Origin: Aradus depressus
Lineage: Eukaryota; Arthropoda; Insecta; Hemiptera; Aradidae
Length of the DNA: 64,000 nt
Reading direction: 5' to 3'
Assembly: GCA_963662175.1 (NCBI GenBank)
Contig: OY759214.1
Location: 102,324,115 to 102,388,114, forward strand
Below the pieces are notes generated by a model that was not told where the DNA came from, searched no databases, and saw only the letters and a list, made by a program, of their open reading frames with translations. The position numbers and the translations under genes are program-made. Within the stretch, counting starts at the first letter, position 1, and each line of letters opens with the position of its first letter. This document shows, in pieces, positions 22,218-34,775 of the stretch.

Positions 22218-22499
22218 CCGGTACGAAAACGGTACGGCGCTCTGACGTCACTCTGATGGACATGAGCCCGACTTTACTATGGGATGTTGCCTACCCATAC
22301 AGGCTCGGAACCATCGCTTAACGTCTCCTTCGGAGAATAAGCACACAGTTCACCTCCCAGATAATAAACTAAGGGCCTCGGCCGGGTTTCTAACCGCGGT
22401 CTTGAGCTCACTAAGCAAGTATGCATACCACTTAGGTACCGGTACCCTCTTATTAAACTTCCATAGATACACAATTTCGGCTGTATATAATGTATATAC

Positions 22500-23187
22500 T
22501 GTAGCGGTCTATGTGACCCTACATGGATGTATGAGAGTAGAGGGGAGTATTACTGCCGACTAGACCACGCCTACTAGAGTTGCATAGGGGTTATCCGTAT
22601 TGCATTTTTTTCTGTCAATAAAATTAAATAATGTTGATGATTGGCCTGCATAAAAATAATGATGTAAACCTGTGATGTCATGAAGTTGTATAAAAAAAAA
22701 ACATGTTAATGGTTTTAAAAGAAAAAAAATTGAAAAGGCACTGTAACATGTGACCAATGAAATGTCGACATGATATAAGGAGGCCATGTTCTCTAGGCAT
22801 GGTAAAAAAAGAGGGTTGTTCGTTGTGAGAGTGTGAGTGGGGAGGTGCTTTGAGGAGTGACATACTAATAAAAATGTGTTTAGTGAACGAGTGATATGCC
22901 TGAGGACCCGGAAGCACCGCTAAAGAGTATCACGTTATGATCGATGGTCATGTGATGACGAGACTTTGAACGAGAGTACGAAAGTCGAGAGAACAGAACA
23001 CGATATAATTCAAGGGATAAACCCCAGGAGTCAGAAGGCAACGCGATGGACATACCTGCAACCTATTTTCGCAAATGAAACAACAACTGGATCATCTTGC
23101 CATCAGTTGGAATATTTCAAGCCTGTATGTGTGGTAAATCTATGTGTGTACACCATGTAACTAACACCAAATTTTTTTATAAAAAAA
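22500..23187 (-). mobile_element. 0.7-kb TIR element, copy 2, lacking one terminus
   Basis: Begins with the terminal motif TGTAGCGGTCTATGTGACCC and matches the inverse complement of 33412-34092 along its length. The inner terminal inverted repeat is missing at 23187. It has no transposase and lies in inverted orientation relative to copy 1, on the other side of the gypsy element. Confidence 0.8.
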
Positions 23188-23430
23188 AATATAGATAAAA
23201 AAGGAAATTTTAAGATATAAAATAAACTAATTTAAAAAAATGTAATTTATTGTTCATTGTTTCTTTTAATGTTATAGCAACCATTTAATCTCATCTTTTT
23301 TATTATGAATTTATGGATGTAACTTCGTTTTATAGTATCTTTTTCTTATCGCAAATTGAAAAAATTCAATAGGTAAAAACCACCTTTACAAATGTCGCCC
23401 TGAACGAGGGACTTGAACGTAAAAATTTAT
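23188..23430. other. AT-rich stretch before the gypsy primer-binding site
   Basis: The 5' LTR of the following gypsy element should end at 23430, but I find no second copy of this sequence downstream of pol. It may be a remaining LTR end, with the partner lost. Confidence 0.35.
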
Positions 23431-23787
23431 TGGCGCCCGAATGTAATAATTAAATTGTAATATTGCTTAAAAATAGAAATGTATCATTGTAATTTGTAAT
23501 TTTAGTTGAAAATCAATTGTAAAGTTAGCGTCCAAAATGGAGCCCAACAATGGGACAATAAATGCGCAATGTTAATGATAAGGAGATTGAAAAAAATATC
23601 ATAAGAGAAAAAAAAAAAATATGTGTGATTGAGAGAGATGAATGTAGATTTAAGTTATTGGGATAAATATTGTGTTTTAATCTTAATGGGATTTATTGTG
23701 TTTTTGTGAGCATATTTGAATGTTATATTTTTCTTGTAGAGTAATATTAATATTTTTTTTGAAATTTATAATTGGTGCAGAAATAAA

Positions 23788-25628
23788 ATGGAGGATTCTG
23801 AATTACAGGAGATACGTAAGGTAGGCCGAGAGGATTTATACGACCAAAGTACACACCCAGTAGAGACAATAAGTAGCATGTACATCCCGATAACACAACT
23901 TGGGCGGGAAAGTAATATTATTAGTGCAAGCCATAGAGTCGGGACGTCAGATATGATCGAGTCGGGAATTATGGTCGAAACACTTTATGAGGGAAACAAT
24001 TTTAGCCCGGAAGCGTCGACTCCCGTAGAAAAGCAAAGTAGTTCCGAAAATCCCGAAAGAGATAGCGAGAAATCCGAATGGCAAAAGATAATGGAGTTAA
24101 TGAGTTCTCTAAATTCTAAATTTGATTCGCAAAAAGAGGACATAAATTCTAAATTTGATTCGATAAACTCAAGATTTGATTTACAGAAAACCGAAATGAT
24201 CGAAAATAATAAAATTTTAATGGAACAAATAAATAGTAAATTTCAAGAACAAAACAAAAAATTTTCAGAAATTAACCAACAATTTGAGCAGGTCCGTGAA
24301 GAACAACAACTTAATTTAAAAACAGTGGAAGATCAATTGCAGGCGAAAATTGAGATAAATAAAGTAGAAATAAATGATCTTAATAAAGAAGTTAATAAAG
24401 CAAATAAGCAAATAATGCTCAAGTCCAACAGTTAGTTATCCAAAAAACAAGCGAAATAGAAAAAACAATAAACGATAATAATTTAAATAATAATGCCAGA
24501 CTCGAACGCGTCAGAATAGAGCTTTTGAATACGATCAGTGATGAGACGAAAACCACAAACAAAGAAATGAGTCAACTTACGGGACATATTGAAAATGTAA
24601 ATAGTGAAATTGTAAGTTTAAAATTAGAATCTAACCAGACAACCGAAAAAATCCAAGAAATAAATAAAAAAATCGACAAGGGATATAGATCGGCCATATT
24701 AGAAAACGGAATAAATTTAAGTCCGATACTTTGTGCGAGCGCTAGTGGGAAAGTGCCGAGGTTCGCCAACCTGGAAAGGGAAAATCCGGTGGATTTTATG
24801 CAAGAACTGGAGAACTATTGTAAGCTCTTTGTAATCTCGGAGTGGAGCGAAGTTAAATCGGTAATACCAGACTGTTTCTCAGATACGGTAAAAACATGGT
24901 GGATTACCGAAGTCAATAGATTATCGAACTTCAAGGAATTTAAAGAGAAATTTCTAGGTAAATATTGGGATGAAAATTTATCTATGGAGGATTACAGTAG
25001 GAAAATTTTAAAGGATTGTATTTTCCTCGATCCACCAATCCCAGAAAAAACACTCATCCAACGGATGATCAGACACTTTCCACTTAACGTACAATACTTG
25101 TTATATTATTCAGGCCTTGACAACAAATACCAGCTGTATGAGGCACTAGCAAGGATAATTGTAGGGAACCCGTTTAACCATAATAATATCTCAAGCTATC
25201 GGAATCGAGAGACTCCGGATAACAATAATTATAATGATAGTAGGGCAGGGTATAGTGGCAAGCAGAACTATACTCGGCAACCCCCGAACCACACACCCAA
25301 ACGTTTCGATAGTGTAAGAGGGGGGTACAGGGGAAGAAATAATTTCCAACGGCGTAGCCAGGAAGGAGGGCGCTGGTCAACTCCCAATCGAAATTTGAGC
25401 CCAAATAGATTTAGGAGATTTGGAAACCGGAGAGAGCCACCACCGTCTAAGGGAAATGACACATATCCCCGTACTTATAGCAATTCACAAATTAGGCCGA
25501 ATGACCGAAACGAAAATTGGAGCCCAAGGGACACCGGTAGCTCTAGCGTGAACGCTATCGCTATAGGGATGCCTCCCGACACGCAGATAAGGAGCGAAGG
25601 GACTAGGCCGGAGCAAAAAAACTGTTAG
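23788..25628 (+). pseudogene. gypsy Gag, frameshifted
   Basis: The N-terminal half (23788-24435) is acidic, then coiled coil (SLNSKFDSQKEDINSKFDS). The frame shifts near 24415 and resumes in 24525-25628. That part contains a capsid-like region (ENPVDFMQELENYCKLF, VKTWWITEVN, EFKEKFLGKYW) and an Arg/Gly/Asn-rich tail (GGYRGRNNFQRRS) that probably binds RNA in place of a CCHC knuckle, which I do not see. The role is virus-like particle assembly and genomic RNA packaging. Confidence 0.75.
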
Positions 25629-25806
25629 AATCCCCAATAAATGAAAGCGGTCCTAGCAAGGTTGTTGGGGAGATAGATGTGGAAATTAGGACTAAATTAA
25701 CAATAACGATTCCCAGATCTCGACAATAAATAAGGGCGAATCGGGTTGGCCGAATCCACGGGAGTACTTACTGGATGAAGAAGAGCCGGAACCGGGAAAT
25801 TATGGT

Positions 25807-26958
25807 GTGACCCCAAAAACTACAGTAAATATAGGTCAAGTGGAGGCATTGGCATTGTGGGACACCGGTGCCGAAATCAATTGCATTTCCGAAAAGTTCA
25901 TAGAGGCCCATAAATCTCAATTAATGATTTCAAGTGAATTTCAAGTTCCTTCGGCTAATATAATGGGAGCCTTCGGAAAAAAATCGAAACCTGTCCGGAG
26001 ACAGATATTGCTAGAAACTGTTGTTGGGGATATTAAAGCGAAAGTAAATTTTTGGGTGATATCCGAATTAACATATGATGTTATATTGGGAGTCGAATTC
26101 TTAAAGAAGGTAATGGCAAAAATTAATTTTAAGAACAATACTATTGCAATCACATATAAGAATGAGATGAGGCTTGCATTTATGCCAGTCACGGGATATA
26201 AAAGTGTCCAGATGAATCCAGGAGTCAAATTGACGTGTCCGGTGCTTAGTGTGGTAAACCAGGTGAAGGCAGACTTCTTCGAGCACGATCTGTTCGAACG
26301 TGGTAGTACGGACCCCGAAATTCGAAACAAACTGGAGACCCTAATAGGGCGATATAGCGGCATTTTCTCCGAGAAACCGGGCCGGTTGAGGTCGTATGTG
26401 CATAAAATCGAACTGACACCCGAAATATATAGTTTTAAAAGCCGGACATACCCCGTACCAGTTCATCTCCAACCACAGGTGGAGCAAGAATTAGACGATA
26501 TGTTACAGATGGGCATTATTACAACGGGTTTTTCGAATTATGTAAACCCACTAGTTGTTGTGAAAAAGAAAACGGGAAAGCTGCGTTTGTGCTTGGACAT
26601 GCGTAATATAAATAAATGCATCCTACCACAACCGGAGAATCCGCCGAGTCCCGAGGTGATTTTTACGCGATGCAAAAATTTACAATATATGTCAACCCTA
26701 GATATGACCAATTCATTTTGGCAGATTCCACTGGAGAATAGCTCACAACAATTCACGGCATTTATCTATAAACAAAGATGTTACCAATTTATGGTCACGC
26801 CATTCGGGCTTAAGACGTCATGCGCGGCGTTAATCCGGGGACTTACCCCGCTATTTCAGGGAACAGAAGATTTTTGTATCCTCTTTGTTGACGACCTGCT
26901 GATATTTTCTCGTACTCTAAGTAGAGACCCATTGGCAACATCTGGAGGCTATTTGTAA
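25807..26958 (+). pseudogene. gypsy Pol: protease and N-terminal reverse transcriptase
   Basis: Aspartic protease at residues ~10-100, with the active-site ALWDTGAEIN and the flap/dimer motif DVILGVEFL. The reverse transcriptase fingers and palm follow: KLRLCLDMRNINK, STLDMTNSFWQIP with the first catalytic Asp, FMVTPFGLKTS, and the catalytic FVDDLL, with Phe in place of the usual Tyr. The frame breaks near 26930 and continues in the 27029 frame. The first Met codon is not an obvious start, as pol is normally expressed by fusion to gag. Confidence 0.82.
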
Positions 26959-27028
26959 AATTTTAGAAAGAAACAACCTGACTACTAATCTCAAAAAGGC
27001 AAAGTTCTTTTGTAAAAAACTCACATAT

Positions 27029-28963
27029 TTGGGACACGTGATATCAGATAAGGGAATCGAGATGTGCGAGGATAAAATCGCTGCCATTCAAAATTTTCGT
27101 AGACCGAATAATATTAAGGAGTTAAAAGGTTTTTTAGGGATTATAGGTTTCTATAGGCGGTTCATAAAAAATATCGGCACGACGACCTTACCCTTGACGA
27201 AGCTATTGAACCAGTCGAATAAGTGGAAATGGACGACAGAAGCGGAGGAGGCCTTTACGGAAACGAAAAAGTTATTTATTCAGGAGATCGTGCTTAACGT
27301 GCCGGACCCGAAATACAAGTACGTGGTCCAAGCCGACGGCAGTGGGGTAGCAATCGGAGTGCATCTTTTCCAGAGTGATAATGAGCAGAGGATGTATCCT
27401 ATCGCGTTCGCAGCGAGGGTTCTGACGAGATGTGAACAGCACTACAATACATTCGAGATTGAGCTATTGTCGATCGTATACGCCCTGCAGAAATTCAGGT
27501 ATTATTTGATCGGGACTAGGTTCAGTATCAGGACAGACCATCATGCCCTCACCCATATTAAGGAATGCAAACTGACTAGTTCAAGATTATCAAGATGGAT
27601 ATTATTCGTTAATGAATACGACTTTGACATCGAATTTTGCCCTGGGAAATTAAATACGGTCGCAGATACTCTCACCAGATTTGCACTAGAAGAGGGGATA
27701 GCAGGCCGAAACCAGTCCGGGATGGCCCCTATTGTCGCGCCGATATCGAACACTCAGATGTCCACGGCTATAAGAGAGTTAGCGGGTAGACAGAACACCG
27801 AGCCTATTTTAGTCCGAAGGAAAGCGGAAATTGAACAATTACAAGGGCGATACAAAGTCGAAAACGATATCCTACTCAAGTATCATGACTCAAAATGGAA
27901 AATAAGTTTAGATGAAAAAACCGCGAGAATGCTCATCCAGTACATTCACGAACGGTATCTCCATGTGGGGGTTAGAAAAAATTACAAGAAATTAACACAA
28001 GATTTCTATCGTCACGGGTTACTTGCTATGGTAAAATCCCATGTCACGCGCTGTGTCATATGTAAGAAGACGAAGTACATGAATAGCACACGGTCCGAAG
28101 GAAGTTTTCACGTAGAGGCTAATGAAGCGCTTGAGTGTTTGGCCATTGATTTCATTGGCCCGTTCCCGGTCACAGAGAGAAAAAATAAATACATTCTTAC
28201 CTGCCTGGACATATTCAGCAAGTTTGTGAGAATTTACCCCATTCCGCAGGCTAATATAAAACAAGTTATTAGAGTGATATTTGATGACTATATTCCTAGG
28301 CATGGTAAAGTAAAAAAAATTCTATCGGATAATGGCACGCAGTTTTCGTCACTTAAATGGAAGGAGACACTTCGGAAGCACGGCATTGAACTGATTCGCA
28401 CGGCAATTAGAAACCCACAGGCAAACCCGGTGGAGAGGACTAACGGAATAATCCTTAAATTTTTTCGTGTATTAATTCGTAAGAGACACGATATTTGGGA
28501 CAGATATACGGATAGGATCGAATAATGTTTGAATGAATTGTACCATGAGACAACCGGTTTCACCCCATACGAGCTTATGATGGGACGTGAGGCCCCGAGA
28601 ATCTGGGAGAAATGGATTGACTATGAATTTGGCGACCAAGATACCCCTAGTGATGTGCAGGAAGTAAAACTCATGTTAGCCCAGCAGAACATCTGGAAAC
28701 ATAGGAGTTCCCAGTCAAAAAGATTACAAAAAAAACAGAAGACAATAGAACACCTTAGTGTAGGCGATAGGGTACTGGTTAAGGCACTCCGAGTATCGGA
28801 CAAAAATAAAAAAATATTCGCGAAATTTCTCGATGTATATAAAGGGCCATATCAAATCGAGAAGTGTTATAATAATGGGTCATACTTACTTAGAACATGC
28901 TCGGGAAACAAAACCATTGGAACTTATAACATCCGGGACCTTAAGGTGTTAAGATCGGATTAA
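27029..28963 (+). pseudogene. gypsy Pol: thumb, RNase H and integrase, one in-frame stop
   Basis: It starts mid-protein, just after the frameshift (GHVISDKGIE, KGFLGIIGFYRRFI). RNase H follows (VQADGSGVAIGVHL, FEIELLSIVYAL, RTDHHAL). The integrase has an HHCC zinc domain (HERYLHVG, CVICKKTK) and a D,D-35-E core (AIDFIGPF, LSDNGTQF, NPQANPVERTNG). A TAA at 28523-28525 interrupts an otherwise continuous frame that runs on as LNELYHETTGFTPYELMMG to a C-terminal DNA-binding domain (VGDRVLVKALRV, YKGPYQIEKC). All integrase catalytic residues are present. Confidence 0.82.
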
Positions 28964-28984
28964 ATCTAAGGGATAAACTTAAAG

Positions 28985-30487
28985 ACTAGGGATTATGTTG
29001 ATTTCATGTCAATTTGGTACATTATGAACTCTGGTTCTTATCCGATCACTGAAAACGTCTCATACGTAGACTCGACAAACAACAACTAGGGATTATGTTG
29101 ATTTCATGTCAATTTGGTACATTATGAACTCTGGTTCTTATCCGATCACTGAGAACGTCTCATACGTAGACTCGACAAACAACAACTAGGGATTATGTTG
29201 ATTTCATGTCAATTTGGTACATTATGAACTCTGGTTCTTATCCGATCACTGAAAACGTCTCATACGTAGACTCGACAAACAACAACTAGGGATTATGTTG
29301 ATTTCATGTCAATTTGGTACATTATGAACTCTGGTTCTTATCCGATCACTGAGAACGTCTCATACGTAGACTCGACAAACAACAACTAGGGATTATGTTG
29401 ATTTCATGTCAATTTGGTACATTATGAACTCTGGTTCTTATCCGATCACTGAAAACGTCTCATACGTAGACTCGACAAACAACAACTAGGGATTATGTTG
29501 ATTTCATGTCAATTTGGTACATTATGAACTCTGGTTCTTATCCGATCACTGAAAACGTCTCATACGTAGACTCGACAAACAACAACTAGGGATTATGTTG
29601 ATTTCATGTCAATTTGGTACATTATGAACTCTGGTTCTTATCCGATCACTGAGAACGTCTCATACGTAGACTCGACAAACAACAACTAGGGATTATGTTG
29701 ATTTCATGTCAATTTGGTACATTATGAACTCTGGTTCTTATCCGATCACTGAAAACGTCTCATACGTAGACTCGACAAACAACAACTAGGGATTATGTTG
29801 ATTTCATGTCAATTTGGTACATTATGAACTCTGGTTCTTATCCGATCACTGAAAACGTCTCATACGTAGACTCGACAAACAACAACTAGGGATTATGTTG
29901 ATTTCATGTCAATTTGGTACATTATGAACTCTGGTTCTTATCCGATCACTGAAAACGTCTCATACGTAGACTCGACAAACAACAACTAGGGATTATGTTG
30001 ATTTCATGTCAATTTGGTACATTATGAACTCTGGTTCTTATCCGATCACTGAAAACGTCTCATACGTAGACTCGACAAACAACAACTAGGGATTATGTTG
30101 ATTTCATGTCAATTTGGTACATTATGAACTCTGGTTCTTATCCGATCACTGAGAACGTCTCATACGTAGACTCGACAAACAACAACTAGGGATTATGTTG
30201 ATTTCATGTCAATTTGGTACATTATGAACTCTGGTTCTTATCCGATCACTGAAAACGTCTCATACGTAGACTCGACAAACAACAACTAGGGATTATGTTG
30301 ATTTCATGTCAATTTGGTACATTATGAACTCTGGTTCTTATCCGATCACTGAAAACGTCTCATACGTAGACTCGACAAACAACAACTAGGGATTATGTTG
30401 ATTTCATGTCAATTTGGTACATTATGAACTCTGGTTCTTATCCGATCACTGAGAACGTCTCATACGTAGACTCGACAAACAACAACT
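28985..30487. repeat. 100-bp tandem array, 15 copies, nearly identical
   Basis: The unit runs from ACTAGGGATTATGTTGATTT to GACTCGACAAACAACA, 100 bp each. As read by eye the only varying site is A or G in CACTGARAACG. In order the copies read A G A G A A G A A A A G A A G. The array begins 20 bp after the gypsy pol stop codon, where a 3' untranslated region or LTR would be expected. Confidence 0.95.
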
Positions 30488-31033
30488 AATATAATATAAG
30501 AAAAAAATAAAATTAAAAAAAAAATAATAATAATAATAAAAATAAGAGTTTTATCTGTGTATAATTGTCTCTATTAATAATTTGTGGAAAATGAATAGTA
30601 TTTATTAAATCTTATGAAAATATTAGAAGATATGAATTAATAAAAGTATTGTATGTATTTTATGTATCTTTTATTTGCAGTGTTCTGGTGAGCAATAATT
30701 GGATAAAAATTAATTGTATTTTATTTTTTATGGGGCATATCTGAGGGTATTTAAGGATGTATGACTGTAATTATGAGAGGAGAAGTCAACTACTTATGTA
30801 GTGAATGTGTGTATTGGGAGGAGATAGAGTCAGCTGGAAGGAGCCGAGAGTGGAGGGGATGAAACTGGGTCACTCCACATCTATCGGAGTGAAGGTTGAG
30901 TTCACGCCGTCCATCCAACCTAGGTAGGTAACATTTGCTCTCACCGCGCGCGAGCTGTAATCTCGTTGGAATTTTTTAAAGTAAGTAGTGATATTCAGGG
31001 GATTTTTCTGAATCGATGGAATGGTCACACCAT

Positions 31034-31069
<36 letters not shown>

Positions 31070-33374
31070 ACTAAATTTAAATAAAAAAATTAATGGAGAT
31101 AAAACATAAATAAATAATAACACATTTTTTAAATGAATTTAAATTAAAAATAAATAAATAAAATATTGAACGTAACAAAAATTTTAAGTGTCATCGAAGT
31201 TCTGTCTAAAAGAATTTTAAAAAAAAAATGTATAGTATAAATAAATAAAAATGTACCTGAACTATATGACATGGGAAGGTTGTCTGTTAAATGAAAAATT
31301 TTGTAGGATTCGCATAAAAGAAATCATATTAAAAAATTGAAGTATAAATTAATGAAAGGAAAAATATGTAAACAAAGACACTATCACTTAAGTATTTGAA
31401 TTTTGTCTATAAAATAACTTATATTAAAGTAAAAACTAAAATAACAAGATATGGAGCGTAAAAGGATTGATATGTTAACAAAGTTAGGTCTCAAGTTAAA
31501 CTGGTAAACTAATCAGACAGCTGTTTCGAGTATTAGGATGTTGTTATGAATGCAACTGAGATGTAAATAGTGCAACAAATGTAAATATTTACTGTAGGTA
31601 TTTTACTTATGATATGTGTTTTCCTTATGATGTATGCTATTTTCTTGAATTTCATAGTGGTTATTGTCGTATGAGAGATATAACAATGATAAAAATAGGT
31701 ATCAGAATAATTAATAATGTTGATAGGGGGCTGCTATGTCTAATAAAAAAAAATAAATAAATAATAATAATTTAATATTTAAAGTATGTAGGAATATTAA
31801 TAATAATTTAATAAAAATTATATTTAAATAATGTTAGTATATTGGACACTCTGAACACAATAATTTCTTATTTTTCTATGTTTTTAAAGCAAAAACATAA
31901 TTATTTATTGTAGTATAATATTATATTTATGGTGGTTATTTTATGGGAAATTTTATAATAAGGGTTAGTATCGGTGTGAACTATTTTATGATATATTTAT
32001 GCATGCGTTTTTTTTTATGGTATTGGTGATAAAAATAAAAATATTAATAATAAAAAAAAATATTAGTTTAAAGGGTTTGTTATTGTTATTAAACCGTAAT
32101 TGTCAACAACGTGGGCCCTGTTGATTTAAGGAGTTTGGCGTCCTTACGGAAACGAGCTATATTAACCCACAAATGGTTTTTGTTTTGAGCAATAATCGCT
32201 CGTAGGTTCAGAATAATAGATTGATAAAAGGAATTATCCTAAATTGGATAATAAAAAAATAAAAACATATAATATTGAAATATAACCTTGAACGTAATTC
32301 TGTATAATAATAAAAGAAAAAAAAAAAAAAAAAATTGTAAGTAAAACGGGGAAAATGTTATAAGAATATTTTTTTTAAGAATATCATCTTAAAAGCATTA
32401 TATAAAAATTAGTACAGTAAATAAATAGGGAAAGTAAGTCGAAATAGCGTAAATAAAAGTAGTAAAAAAATAAAGGAATAACATAACCATAATAAAAGGA
32501 ATTGAAAATATAAATAATTATCCGGGTTATGTCTAGTTGTTGTAGAAATGATGGAAATAAATAGACGAATTGAGAAAAGTAGCATTGATATTGGTAAATG
32601 GAATATTAAATAATAAATAAATATTGTAATGAAGGAAGTAAATAAGAAAAAAAAATAGATAATTGAAAGGAGAGAGGGAATTGTACTTTTAAATAGAAGG
32701 AAGGATTAAAGAATGAATATTAAAAATTTTTAGGCTTAGCCTATAGTTGGGAAGGAATTGGATTATGAGTATTTTATGGTAGTAGGCGAAGATCCAAGGA
32801 GATCAGGATGGTTAAGAGATACCAGGAAGATTATTTAATAAATTTATATTATAGTTAGGATAGTTGGTATATTGTATGGAAAAAGTTGAGTATCGTTGGA
32901 TTTTTGGGTGTGCATTGGTGTATGTAGAAGAGAGAAGTGATGGGTAGTATGAATAAAAAAAAGTAAGGTAATTGTTGCAGTAAGGAATCAGCGTCGTCCT
33001 CATTTAGTTAATAATAATAAAAGAAAAATTAATATATTACATAATCTAGCCTAAGGTAAATAAAATAGTAGATCATAATTGTCTTTTTACCATCTTTGGA
33101 TAGTATTGTAAAGTGAAAAGTTACCCTCAGAAGTATTTAAAAGAAAAAAAATAATAAATAAATAAATCGATAATGATGTAGTTTTTTTTCTTGTTTATAT
33201 TATGCATGATAGTCGTTAGTTATCATGTCGCCATATTGAGTACGGATGGAGGCAAACTGATCAGAGAATGTAATCGATCAATAACAAGTAATTTCGTCAA
33301 TAATGCAAATTGTAATTATGCAAATAGAAAAAAAATATGTATTGTATATTTTTTTTATTACATGGTTAAGGCAA
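30488..33374. other. long AT-rich region without recognisable genes
   Basis: About 2.9 kb of AT-rich sequence with poly(A) runs (31039-31066 and near 32320-32333). A GC-richer patch at 30770-30960 has many CCG and GCGCGC words. No protein motif, LTR pair or exon is recognised. It may include the remaining 3' part of the gypsy element. Confidence 0.5.
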
Positions 33375-34092
33375 TGTAGCGGTCTATGTGACCCTACATG
33401 GATGTATGTTTTATAAAAAAATTTGGTGTTAGTTACATGGTGTACACACATAGATTTACCACACATATAGGCTTGAAATATTCCAACTGATGGCAAGATG
33501 ATCCAGTTGTTGTTTCATTTGCGAAAATAGGTTGCAGGTATGTCCATCGCGTTGCCTTCTGACTCCTGGGGTTTATCCCTTGAATTATATCATGTTCTGT
33601 TCTCTCGACTTTCGTACTCTCGTTCAATGTCTCGTCATCACATGACCATCGATCATAACGTGATACTCTTTAGCGGTGCTTCCGGGTCCTCAGGCATATC
33701 ACTCGTTCACTAAACACATTTTTATTAGTATGTCACTCCTCTAAGCACCTCCCCACTGACACTCTCACAACGAACAACCCTCTTTTTTAACCATGCCTAG
33801 AGAACATGGCCTCCTTATATCATGTCGACATTTCATTGGTCACATGTTACAGTGCCTTTTCAATTTTTTTTCTTTTAAAACCATTAACATATTTTTTTTT
33901 ATACAACTTCATGACATCACAGGTTTACATCATTATTTTTATGCAGGCCAATCATCAACATTATTTAATTTTATTGACAGAAAAAAATGCAATACGGATA
34001 ACCCCTATGCAACTCTAGTAGGCGTGGTCTAGTCGGCAGTAATACTCCCCTCTACTCTCATACATCCATGTAGGGTCACATAGACCGCTACA
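33375..34092 (+). mobile_element. 0.7-kb TIR element, copy 1, both termini present
   Basis: 33-bp perfect terminal inverted repeats at 33375-33407 and 34060-34092, starting TGTAGCGGTCTATGTGACCC. The interior has no transposase. It is a non-autonomous TIR element or an LTR-like unit with unusual inverted ends (TG...CA). No convincing target duplication borders this copy alone. Confidence 0.75.
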
Positions 34093-34139
34093 ATACATCT
34101 GTGTGTTTTTGCGTCTACGAACACGATAACTTCCAATAG

Positions 34140-34310
34140 AATGAATGTGGCCGTGGCCCTTAAGTTTTTTATCTGGGAGGTGAAAAAACCTTGAGCACGC
34201 CGTCCTTCGCATGGGGCGTTAAGCGATGGTCCCGAGCATGTACGATGTCACTTACTCATTAAAGTACCCTACCCTAGGTGAATAAATTTAGGTAGGTAAA
34301 ATTTAGGGCA
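34140..34310 (+). mobile_element. tRNA-SINE (family 1), 5'-truncated
   Basis: SINE body motifs TTATCTGGGAGG, CGTTAAGCGATGGTCCCGAG and CCCTACCCTAGGTG are present without the tRNA head. A tail-like piece (AAGCCCGGGTATGAGTCATA) occurs at about 34746-34766. Confidence 0.7.
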
Positions 34311-34775
34311 AACTTGACAAATTAATTGACTAAGTAGGTAGCTGATGCATGTGCACAATAACACTTGTTCATGCTATAACTGAAGATTTTCAATTATTTG
34401 AAGAGTTGTTCTCTTTAGGTAGGTACACTTAAGAAGAATTGATTTTTTTACCAACTTTAAAGGTAAGTGAAATCAAACAGTTTTAAATTTTACTAACTTG
34501 GTGTTGGTAAGTTTGTGTACGGATGGTGTTCCATCTGAGAATTTAAACGACGTAAGGTTTACCGCGCACCTTAAATGTCAACATTCCCTCATTTCTTTTT
34601 ATTGTATTTTCCATTAGTTAAATCCCAGGGTAAAAACTGATGTTTTAATTGACGGCTTTGTAAAAAGTTTTAAGAATTGTCAACTATTTTCGAGGAAATA
34701 CTACAAGACATGAAGCTCTGGAAATAGGTGATATGACCTTGTTGTAAAGCCCGGGTATGAGTCATAATAAGTAAC
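34311..34775. other. intergenic stretch, nothing recognised
   Basis: AT-rich sequence with no repeats or motifs apart from the SINE-tail remnant near its right end. Confidence 0.4.

Larger units (their letters stand above)
19735..22450 (-). mobile_element. tRNA-SINE (family 1), split by an R1 insertion
   Basis: The SINE 3' part is at 19735-19793 (GCCCGGGCTTTAACTACGAG, then AGAGCGCTC) and the rest at 22218-22450 (GGACATGAGCCCGAC, GCTTAACGTC, then a decayed tRNA-like head). The R1 element separates them, and GCGCTCT is present at both junctions. Confidence 0.75.
23431..28974 (+). mobile_element. Ty3/gypsy element with gag and pol, degraded
   Basis: The PBS TGGCGCCCGA at 23431 resembles the tRNA-Lys-primed type. 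Gag (23788-25628) and Pol (25807-28963) follow in the order protease, reverse transcriptase, RNase H, integrase, which is the Ty3/gypsy order. Breaks: a frameshift near 24415 in gag, one near 26930 in the reverse transcriptase, and an in-frame TAA at 28523-28525 in integrase. Paired LTRs could not be found. The PBS and the integrase tail resemble those of the element at 44270-51535, so this may be a relative of its autonomous partner. Confidence 0.85.

Noticed and set aside
26880..26900. FVDD in place of YVDD as evidence of a dead reverse transcriptase
   Set aside because: Phe at this position occurs in active retroelement enzymes. The inactivating changes here are the frameshift near 26930 and the stop at 28523.
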